This document shows, piece after piece, positions 57,946 to 64,000 of a stretch of 64,000 bases of DNA (within the stretch, counting starts at the first letter, position 1; every line of letters starts with the position of its first letter). Where the stretch lies: positions 1,302,001 to 1,366,000 of the forward strand of contig CAWFML010000004.1 of NCBI GenBank assembly GCA_963817025.1, in the 5' to 3' direction. Both the position numbers and the translations under genes were made by a program. The stretch comes from JACMLC01 sp963817025. Lineage in GTDB: Bacteria > Acidobacteriota > Blastocatellia > Pyrinomonadales > Pyrinomonadaceae. A model generated the notes under the pieces. That model saw nothing but the letters and a program-made list of their open reading frames with translations. It was not told the origin of the DNA and made no database searches.

Positions 57946-59799
57946 TCAACTTCTCTTTGTGCGGGCGAGCAGTCGGGCGATTGTTTCAGTGACAGCCGTT
58001 ATGTCTTCCGGCTTCCGCAAGAATGCATTTGCACCCGCACGCCGTGCTTCCGTCCCAATCGAACTGGCTGAAAGCATGATGATCGGTGTGTGCTGACGAT
58101 GAGAGAGATTCCGCGCTTGCCTGATTAGCTCTAGGCCGTCTGTACCCGGCAAGTCATTATCAAAAATCAAAACATCATAGTGAGTCTTGCTTTCGAGCAT
58201 CTGTAGTGCAGCCGCCCCATTTATCAAAGTCTCGACGTTCCATCCCTCCAAAGCCAGCGTCTCTTTTACTGCATCAGCGACCATCTGGTTATCTTCAACG
58301 TGCAGGATCGTGACGGGCCGCGTTTCCGTCTCGCCTTCGTTGATAAACATCAGGCTGAACTTTCGTGGGACGGCTGGCAAGCGGTTTGAAAGCAGATGCC
58401 TGTGCCATCTATTCAGCTTATTGATTAACGTGCTGTGATGGTTAAGTCCGAGTAAGCGAGCCGCACGCGTGACGCTGCCGCCAGCATCTATTAGCGCACG
58501 CTCGATGATCCGACTCTCATAACGACGGACAGCCTTTTCAAGTGAAAAGCCTTTCCAGATAGTCGATGAATGGATTGCGCCTACAAGGAAGAGCACGCGC
58601 CGAGCGCACGCAAGCAAGCGGTCTTTAGTGTTTGGATGTTTCGAGGTAGCAAGAAGGTCTAAAGCATACTCGTAGGTTGTGCTGAGATGGTCGGCAGTTA
58701 GACTCTCTCCCAATTCCTCGATGATGGTCAGTACGGCATGACCTGAACCCTCACAGTCACCGGCATTCTCTGCTACATCAACAGATCTGTGCAAAGCCTG
58801 TCGTGCGCTCTGGTAATTCCCTAGCCGAGCCAGCGCGATGCCGTGTGTTGTCAGAGCCTCTGCTAAAAGTGATTGCTGACCGCCCGACTCTAGCGTTTGC
58901 ACGGCGCAATGTGAGAGCTTTTCAGCTTCGGCTATTTTGCCTTCTCCGAGCAGCACTTTTGCGCGTGCGTCATCAACTTGAGCGAGGTGAACTTTATCTC
59001 TTAACCTCGTAAAGAGTGCTTGCGCTCGATCAAGATGCTCATGCGCCTCGGTGAACTTCTTAATAGTGCCGAAAAGGAATCCGAGATTATTTTCAACGCA
59101 GGCTTGATATCGGGTGTGCCCGGCCTGCTCAAAGTGATAACTGGCAGCCGCATATTCTATGAGAGCGCGGTCTATGTCACCAAGATTTCTTTCTAAGAAG
59201 CCAAATCCATTGTGAAACTTTCCCTTGAGCGTATGGTTAGCGCTTTTCTCAAATAAAGGCGCAGCCCCAATATGGATGTGCAGGGCGTCATTGAATCTCT
59301 TTGCGCTTCTTTCAACCGTCGCCAAGCGCAGCAGAGTTACAGCTTTTACGTCGCCAGTTTCATCCGGTAATTTGCTCAAAGCTTCTTTCAGCCAAACGCG
59401 CGCCTCATTGAAAGCCCCCTCGCGCCAATAGCAATGGCCGAGTTCCATCTGAGCCTCTGCTATCTTTTTTGTGTCCCGCAACGTTTCAAATCTTCTGATG
59501 CTTTCAGTAATCAGGTTCTTGGCTGTTTCCTGTGCTCCTTCAATCTGTCTTGAGCTACCGAGCCAGCCTGTCAGGACACCAGCACGCAAGAGTACGTCCG
59601 TCGCTGTCGTTGGATCGAGGTTATCCAAGATAGGCTCATGGCCGACACCTCGCCATAGCTCGCCCATCGCCTCGCGTGCAGCATCATAGTTCCCTACTTC
59701 CTCTAATTGCTTTGCGAGTTGACAACGAAGTTGCGCCCGTTCCGATTGAGTGCGTGACGGATCAGCTATGCGGTGAAGTAGCTCGTTCGTCGAGTTCAT
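57946..59799 (-). CDS. TPR-HTH(Fis)-receiver regulator
   Basis: 617 aa with an unusual domain order. Residues about 20-410 are tetratricopeptide-like helices (AQMELGHCYWREGAFNEARVW; VENNLGFLFGTIKKFTEAHEHLDRAQALF; ALTTHGIALARLGNYQSARQAL). Residues about 425-470 form a Fis/NtrC-type helix-turn-helix (IIERALIDAGGSVTRAARLLGLN). Residues 493-617 are a receiver: acidic residues in LHVEDNQM, Asp547 in VLIFDNDLPGTDG, Ser/Thr in IMLSASS, Lys596 in FLRKP. The TPR could bind a peptide or protein, as in RRNPP-type regulators, and the receiver couples to phosphorylation. A 76-aa secreted peptide gene is divergent 201 bp away. A cognate kinase is not in the island; the kinase at 36,922 is outside it. Confidence 0.85.
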   Translation of the reverse strand: MNSTNELLHRIADPSRTQSERAQLRCQLAKQLEEVGNYDAAREAMGELWRGVGHEPILDNLDPTTATDVLLRAGVLTGWLGSSRQIEGAQETAKNLITESIRRFETLRDTKKIAEAQMELGHCYWREGAFNEARVWLKEALSKLPDETGDVKAVTLLRLATVERSAKRFNDALHIHIGAAPLFEKSANHTLKGKFHNGFGFLERNLGDIDRALIEYAAASYHFEQAGHTRYQACVENNLGFLFGTIKKFTEAHEHLDRAQALFTRLRDKVHLAQVDDARAKVLLGEGKIAEAEKLSHCAVQTLESGGQQSLLAEALTTHGIALARLGNYQSARQALHRSVDVAENAGDCEGSGHAVLTIIEELGESLTADHLSTTYEYALDLLATSKHPNTKDRLLACARRVLFLVGAIHSSTIWKGFSLEKAVRRYESRIIERALIDAGGSVTRAARLLGLNHHSTLINKLNRWHRHLLSNRLPAVPRKFSLMFINEGETETRPVTILHVEDNQMVADAVKETLALEGWNVETLINGAAALQMLESKTHYDVLIFDNDLPGTDGLELIRQARNLSHRQHTPIIMLSASSIGTEARRAGANAFLRKPEDITAVTETIARLLARTKRS

Positions 59800-60000
59800 G
59801 TGAGGAACATCCTTCCTATTCGTTGTTACAAAAGTGACAAGGTATGTTAAGTCTAATCATATCAACACGCGGTTAAGTGCTAAGATGTGTATTGAAATAT
59901 CTTGGGCTGTATGATTCAGGTCTACGCCCTCACCATCCGTTTCAACTTAAAAGCTTTAACCCCTTGCTAAAGCAAAGCACACTAAAAACAGGAGAACATT

Positions 60001-60231
60001 ATGAGAACCTTAAAACGGGGTTGTGCAGTGTCCATACTAACGCTCGCCCTCTCGCTTTCTGCCTTTGCTGGTGAAATAGAAACCACCGTTGCTCCACCGC
60101 AACCGATTCAGCAGGTGACGAAGCAAGGCGAAATAGAAACAACACGCACAGGCAAGATTCAAAACACAATCACCGCCACGACGCTGGAGATTGCCCTGAA
60201 CCTGCTACAAAGCGTGCTGTCGCTTATCTAA
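60001..60231 (+). CDS. Small secreted peptide, candidate signal
   Basis: 76 aa from the ATG at 60,001, with AGGAG 6 bp upstream. A classic signal peptide (AVSILTLALSLSAFAGE) ends at AFA. The mature part (about 52 residues) contains GEIETT twice, 19 residues apart (EIETTVAPPQPIQQ; GEIETTRTGK), and an amphipathic/hydrophobic end LEIALNLLQSVLSLI. No Cys is present, so it is not a disulfide toxin. It is divergent from the TPR-HTH-receiver regulator. A signalling or cell-surface peptide is inferred; an autotransported toxin-like or membrane-active peptide is an alternative. Confidence 0.7.
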   Translation: MRTLKRGCAVSILTLALSLSAFAGEIETTVAPPQPIQQVTKQGEIETTRTGKIQNTITATTLEIALNLLQSVLSLI

Positions 60232-61044
60232 GCGGCACGCTCAGCCTCAATTTCGATTGATCGGCTGCCGTGAATCTGTCTCACGGGCGGCTCGGTTGTA
60301 GTGTGTCTGGACTAGCGCCGGAAAGCCGAGGAATAGCAGAGGAGGCCCGACAAGGAGGCGCTACACGTTACAGGAGCAAAGATTAACTCCGATGTGACAT
60401 TCAAATCAATTAAATATCTGTTATTTTTGAGAGGTAGAAATGCTGATTTATTAGACTTAGCTTACCTTGCGCTGTTTTTGCCGCGTGCTGGGAGTCGTAA
60501 AAGCCCATGCATGCGCGAGAAGAGGGGTGCTATTTTTAGTCTGAAGGTATAGAGCGCATGGCTCATGTCTTGAAGGAAAGTCTGAAGCCATGAAGCATGA
60601 ACCATAATAGGGAGGGCACACTTCTAATATGGAAACCACTCAGTACGCTATTTCCTTTTGGAGTGCCGCGTTGATATGTAACGTCTAGTGGTAATAATAT
60701 ATCTTACACTTTTGATAGCCTATTTGCGCATGTCACCAATACGTCACTGTAAGAGATGCTTACAGGTAACAAGTCATGTGAAGAGATGGCAAATGGATTT
60801 GCTCTGAAGTGGCTGCACTCTGTAAGAGATGTGACTAGCTGACATTAGTTGATAAAACGATGAGTGACTTTCGCAATGCCGAGGTCAGTGGGTATCTCTT
60901 CCTTTCTTCCATTAACAACTGCAATCGTTTAGTCTGCGAAAAATCTGCGAAGCCCACTGTATCGTAGCAACAAAGAGGTGCTGTAGAGTGGCCTAAACCT
61001 TAGAAAACATACTCTACAGCACCCGGCAATAGCGGGCAGGCTTC
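60232..61044. other. Gene-free stretch with hairpins and short repeats
   Basis: No convincing coding sequence. A hairpin CCGTGA-loop-TCACGG near 60,270-60,288 may terminate the peptide gene. TGTAAGAGATG occurs at 60,748-60,758 and 60,821-60,831, with a relative TGTGAAGAGATG at 60,777. The segment 60,628-60,713 resembles 61,235-61,312 beyond the right attachment site. A 13-bp-stem hairpin occupies 60,977-61,023. Confidence 0.6.
60977..61023. repeat. 13-bp perfect hairpin next to attR
   Basis: GGTGCTGTAGAGT (60,977-60,989) pairs with ACTCTACAGCACC (61,011-61,023) with a 21-base loop. It ends 21 bp before the right attachment core, so it could be an integrase arm site or a terminator. Confidence 0.55.
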
Positions 61045-61072
61045 TACCACAATTTACCTGTTTCACTATAAT
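61045..61072 (+). other. Putative attachment site, right (attR)
   Basis: TACCACAATTTACCTGT followed by TTCACTATAAT; 26 of 28 bases match 38,729-38,756. Marks the right boundary of the island. Confidence 0.65.
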
Positions 61073-61113
61073 ATTACGGTATAGGATTGAGTGCGACTAA
61101 ATGAACACCCACT

Positions 61114-61170
61114 CTGACGGCCTCTGTTTCTGCCGCCAACGCACTTCAGGGCAGAAACAGAGGCCGTCAG
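61114..61170. terminator. 21-bp perfect hairpin (CTGACGGCCTCTGTTTCTGCC)
   Basis: Arms 61,114-61,134 and 61,150-61,170 are perfectly complementary around a 15-base loop. It lies just outside the right attachment site. No gene is close on either side; it may be a terminator of a transcript leaving the island or another repeat element. Confidence 0.55.
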
Positions 61171-61234
61171 GGACGGTGCACCCAATTGAAAACCGTGAAT
61201 AGTGGGAGAGACCTATAGCAAAAACGGGCATTCG

Positions 61235-61480
61235 GTATGGAAAACTACTTGGAAGTCTATTGTCTTTCGTAGTGCAGAGGAGAGATGTAATGCCTAGTGA
61301 TACAATATATCTCAGGTAAATCAAGCGAAGAACTCTCTTTGCGAAAATCTTTGCGTGCTTTGCGGTTAAAATTGAGCTTGAACGCAAAGCACGCGAAGAG
61401 TCAGACGCCAAGAACCGAAAAGAGAAGGCTCGCACAGCCGCTCTCTTTTCTACCCTTGATTCGCATATCTTACACTTTTA
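61235..61480. repeat. Diverged copy of 60,628-60,713 with an internal insertion
   Basis: TATGGAAA, GTAGTGC, AGATGTAA, CTAGTG and AATATATCT occur in the same order and spacing as in 60,628-60,708. The copy is then interrupted at ATATCT (61,307-61,312) and resumes with ATATCTTACACTTTT at 61,465, which matches 60,699-60,713 exactly. Confidence 0.55.
61313..61464. mobile_element. 152-bp hairpin insertion flanked by ATATCT (MITE-like)
   Basis: Contains CTTTGCGTGCTTTGCG (61,349-61,364) facing 61,383-61,398 (one mismatch) and a second stem GAAAAGAGA/TCTCTTTTC. It is flanked by ATATCT at 61,307-61,312 and 61,465-61,470. The uninterrupted relative at 60,699 has a single ATATCT. This suggests that such hairpins insert as discrete units with a 6-bp duplication. 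Confidence 0.5.
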
Positions 61481-62716
61481 ATTTCCACAGAGCTGACCCG
61501 GGAATATTCGTTTATATACCTCACATTCGTTCTTCTTAATGTGTTTGATGATTTCGTCTATCCGAACTCCTTTATTGAGCTTCGGTAATAGCGCATCACA
61601 GGTTTTAGGGTCGAGATCAAAGCCCCGATGATGCAGCCCGACAACCCGTCCTCTAGCATCGAAGACAGGCGCTCCTGAGCTACCAGCTTCGGTGTCGCAC
61701 CTGTGCGTGAAGTCAACCGCACCGCTTTCCAAACGCCACCCTTGAAAGCTCGCGTTGACTACTTCACAGTTACTAATCTGCTTGTTGATGGCGAGCGGAT
61801 GATGGACGATCCAGAGACTTTCTTTGCCGAGCGGTTCGTCACGAAGTTGCGCGGGCCGGACTTTCCCGACGAAATTCAGCGGCTTAACCTCCAGCACCGC
61901 AAAATCCAGCTCTATTGATTGAGCCACAACCCCCCTCTCTGTAAGTACAAAGTCGCGGCTGACCGCATCGTCATCCCAAGACAAGTCAATCGTAATACTG
62001 CTGCGAATAAATTCATTCCAATAACCAGTCTCGGGAAATTGCGGTAGCCTGGTTGCTGATGGCAGAGGGGCTTCCGGTGGGATAAATCCGGGCGACCCGC
62101 AATGCCAGTTGGTGAGAAAAAGATCGGCGGCAATCATCACCCCTGTGCAACTCCAGAGAGTTTTATTCCAGCTGGCCTTCAAAAACCCTACAACATCGCC
62201 GTACCTGCGAAACTGCTCATCCTGCTTATAGAGTGGTTTCCATCTTGGGGCGTCTCCCTGTTTCGAATAGTAAGGATTTTTTGTCTCCTTCGGCATCAAG
62301 ATGTATTCCGCGACAATGAACTTCGGGGGAGCGCTGTCGGCTACGCACTGCTGTAAGTCCAGAATAACCTTTGACCCGTTAATGCGCGCCGTCCAGACAC
62401 TATCGGAGGCGACAAATTCTTCTCTGGTGAAGTTTTGGATCAACTTAAATTCTGTGTCCCTCACCGCCAGATACCAGTTGCATTGACCGGGGTCGTTAAG
62501 TTTAATGCGTACGCTGATGTATCTAGCGTCAGAGTTCTCAATAGGGTACGGGAAGTCTGTAGAGTTAAGCGACTTGCCTAAGATACGAACCCGCCCAAGC
62601 TCTGTGACGGGATTGGCCGCACGTTCGCAATCCCTGAGCTTCGTTTGCGCGAGTCCTACAGTTCCATTCGACAAGAGAATCAGCGTCATCAGGCACGTCA
62701 CAAACCAAGTTCGCAT
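61478..62716 (-). CDS. Secreted trypsin-like serine protease
   Basis: 412 aa with a signal peptide (LMTLILLSNGTVGLAQT). After a beta-rich N-terminal domain of about 180 residues comes an S1 protease fold: catalytic His in LFLTNWHCGSPG, Asp in SIELDFAVLEVKPL, and Ser in DTEAGSSGAPVFDARGRVVGLHHRG. The tail is rich in Cys (CDALL, NECEVYK, GQLCGN), suggesting disulfides. It is an extracellular or periplasmic protease of the V8/glutamyl-endopeptidase-like kind. It lies 51 bp downstream of the subtilisin-like gene on the same strand, so the two are probably co-transcribed. It is outside the right attachment site. Confidence 0.88.
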   Translation of the reverse strand: MRTWFVTCLMTLILLSNGTVGLAQTKLRDCERAANPVTELGRVRILGKSLNSTDFPYPIENSDARYISVRIKLNDPGQCNWYLAVRDTEFKLIQNFTREEFVASDSVWTARINGSKVILDLQQCVADSAPPKFIVAEYILMPKETKNPYYSKQGDAPRWKPLYKQDEQFRRYGDVVGFLKASWNKTLWSCTGVMIAADLFLTNWHCGSPGFIPPEAPLPSATRLPQFPETGYWNEFIRSSITIDLSWDDDAVSRDFVLTERGVVAQSIELDFAVLEVKPLNFVGKVRPAQLRDEPLGKESLWIVHHPLAINKQISNCEVVNASFQGWRLESGAVDFTHRCDTEAGSSGAPVFDARGRVVGLHHRGFDLDPKTCDALLPKLNKGVRIDEIIKHIKKNECEVYKRIFPGQLCGN

Positions 62717-62767
62717 CGCTCTCTCCAGTTATTTGTGGACTAACAAATTGTATCTGGCTATCCCTCT

Positions 62768-64000
62768 TCAATCTGCACAATTACCCAGGAATGACACTTC
62801 GGGAAAAATAAAATCCTTGATAACAGACAAGCTGAGTGGGCCGGAACCGGTCATCAGTAAAGTTTCCGTCTCCTTAAAGTCAATGCGCCCGGGCCCGATC
62901 TTTTTGAGTCGCCCGTTCATGATCTCGTCATCCTCCCCAATCGCGGTGGTGTAAATAATCCACTGGGCCGGAGTTGTGTCGGGAACTCTGTAAATGCGGC
63001 GGATTTGCCCGACGGAAACCGGGCTATCTATAACTGGAAGTTTGGTGACGGGGTTGATAACCGTCAAAGTTGTCGTGTTCCAGCAAGTGGGGGAGACCTC
63101 CGTAAATGAATCACCGACGCGTTGAAGCCAGACCTTTTGAGGGTCAAGCAGAGCACGAACTGGGTCAACCGTTCCCGAAGCGACTTTTTTTGAATCCAGT
63201 AGGTCTAGGTTCGGAGTTGCCGTCAGTTGAAGACGAAACTTTATTCTGTCTGCGCGCTCATAGAAGGGCCAGGTATTCGCCATAGCTGAAGCGACGCCCG
63301 CAACAAAAGCTGTGGCCGGTGAAGTCCCCTCGTTGAGGAAATATTTACTGAACCGAATGGTACTCAAGATCTTGGCCCCGGGCGCAGCGATGTGAACCAG
63401 ACCTTGACTTGAAAAGTTTGCCTCCGGCAGCAGGTGAGGAACCCCCGTGCCATCCAGAGAGTAAGCGGTGACAACCAGTACGTTAGGCAGGTCGCCAAGA
63501 TTCATCGGCCCATAGCGGTAATCCTTTTTGATGTCGTCCCCTTGTCCTGTTTTCGTCTGCCCTGCTGCGACTATCCACAGTGGGATTTGGATGTTTTTAA
63601 TCTTTTTCGTGACATCATTGCTATCAATCATCTTTTTGATATCGCAGCAAGTGGCGTACTCCCAGCGGCTTGCAAACACAAAGATGGGTAGCCCGACTCC
63701 GCCGTTCCGCTTTTGAATCTCCCTGGACAGAGCAAACCCATCATCACCGTAGACTGTGGAATTCGGAGTCCACGGGAAGGTAAACACCTTTGCTCCGGGG
63801 TCGAGCCCAACCAGCCCAAACTTATTATCCTGACTGGCTATGATGCCCGCCATATATGTTCCGTGATCACTGCTTTCGTCGTAAGCGCCGAGTTCCAGAG
63901 ATTGAAAGCCGTTGCCGGGAGTCATCTCAGTTTCCTTTAGTCCCAGTGTCTCGTTGCCGCCCGATAATGCCGGGGCAATGTCCGGATGACGGTCAACAGG
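62768..64000 (-). CDS. Subtilisin-like serine protease (partial, N-terminus outside window)
   Basis: 411 codons are visible and the frame is open to the window edge; the upstream residues VDRHPDIAPAL show that the catalytic-Asp region is at or just beyond it. The catalytic His is in SSDHGTYMAGIIASQ and the Ser in EGTSPATAFVAGVASAM; VNFSSQGLVHIAAPG-like FSSQGLVHIAAPGAKIL precedes it. A C-terminal extension of about 130 residues ends with Cys (FLGNCAD), probably with CWNTTTLTV forming a disulfide. It is the upstream gene of a tandem pair with the trypsin-like protease. The signal peptide would lie beyond the window. Confidence 0.88.
   Translation of the reverse strand, partial: PVDRHPDIAPALSGGNETLGLKETEMTPGNGFQSLELGAYDESSDHGTYMAGIIASQDNKFGLVGLDPGAKVFTFPWTPNSTVYGDDGFALSREIQKRNGGVGLPIFVFASRWEYATCCDIKKMIDSNDVTKKIKNIQIPLWIVAAGQTKTGQGDDIKKDYRYGPMNLGDLPNVLVVTAYSLDGTGVPHLLPEANFSSQGLVHIAAPGAKILSTIRFSKYFLNEGTSPATAFVAGVASAMANTWPFYERADRIKFRLQLTATPNLDLLDSKKVASGTVDPVRALLDPQKVWLQRVGDSFTEVSPTCWNTTTLTVINPVTKLPVIDSPVSVGQIRRIYRVPDTTPAQWIIYTTAIGEDDEIMNGRLKKIGPGRIDFKETETLLMTGSGPLSLSVIKDFIFPEVSFLGNCAD

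Larger units (their letters stand above)
38729..61072. mobile_element. Putative 22.3-kb integrative genomic island
   Basis: Bounded by a 28-bp direct repeat (38,729-38,756 and 61,045-61,072; 26 of 28 identical, first 17 identical). The tyrosine integrase gene ends 20 bp inside the left repeat. Contents: integrase, excisionase-like protein, primase-polymerase, type I restriction-modification, three insertion sequences, a secreted LAS-type peptidase, and a regulator/peptide pair. The hairpin elements found between nearly all backbone genes are missing inside. Parts (42.4-43.8 kb, 54.4-61 kb) look more AT-rich than the backbone. No conjugation genes are present, so it would be mobilisable or defective. 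The boundaries are inferred and have not been compared with an empty site. Confidence 0.7.

Noticed and set aside
60232..60400. Structured non-coding RNA after the peptide gene
   Set aside because: Short stems are visible but no family consensus could be recognised; listed only as a gene-free stretch.
61097..61435. 112-aa minus-strand frame right of the island
   Set aside because: It covers the perfect hairpin at 61,114 and repeat sequence, without ribosome site or recognisable domain.

Overview
The window looks like a chromosomal segment from a Gram-negative heterotroph of the Acidobacteriota, most likely the class Blastocatellia. This is inferred from the gene content: two very large TonB-dependent receptors with an N-terminal carboxypeptidase-regulatory-like domain, a dense set of secreted PQQ-type beta-propeller proteins whose mature ends carry WPQWRGP-like motifs, an Oar-like surface proteome, moderately high GC, and low-complexity hairpins between most genes. 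No rRNA, tRNA or CRISPR array was seen, so the taxon is an inference.

Backbone, 1-38.7 kb. From the left: a sugar ABC transporter (two permeases and a lipoprotein binding protein, minus strand); a secreted intradiol-dioxygenase-like protein and an alpha/beta hydrolase with TPR; a five-gene plus-strand block with a LuxE-like acyl-activating enzyme, a LuxC-like acyl-CoA reductase, a GT4 glycosyltransferase and a LolD/FtsX-type ABC exporter; a small DMT-type membrane protein; two divergent TonB receptors; then a 14 kb region with six secreted or membrane-anchored PQQ-propeller proteins mixed with an NTF2-like protein, thioredoxin, a Crp/Fnr regulator and an Fe-type alcohol dehydrogenase; a sodium:solute symporter with its small DUF3311-type partner; and a histidine kinase/OmpR-type regulator pair. 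Three intergenic regions carry GTAAAA direct repeats exactly 11 bp apart, a spacing typical of OmpR/PhoB-type operators.

Island, 38,729-61,072. A tyrosine integrase gene sits beside one copy of a 28-bp sequence (26/28 identical) whose other copy lies 22.3 kb away, so the segment reads as an integrative element. Cargo: integrase, excisionase-like protein, a primase-polymerase gene broken by a GGCAAAA heptamer tract, a probable control or origin region, a type I restriction-modification locus with two hsdM genes (the first split by an IS982 element with a 6-bp target duplication), an IS256 element (8-bp duplication), a decayed IS5-type element (3-bp duplication), a 947-aa secreted protein ending in a LAS-type metallopeptidase motif, and a TPR-HTH-receiver regulator divergent from a 76-aa secreted peptide. 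The last pair is the best candidate for an undescribed system: a peptide signal with a TPR-type receptor/regulator.

Right flank, 61.1-64 kb: a short repeat region with a hairpin insertion flanked by ATATCT, then a trypsin-like and a subtilisin-like secreted protease in tandem, the latter running off the window.

A second theme is the hairpin family itself. In at least two backbone genes the arms have been captured in frame, with the purine arm encoding a Lys/Arg-rich stretch and the pyrimidine arm a Leu/Phe-rich stretch, which makes a signal peptide (32,785) or a membrane segment (about 11,650).
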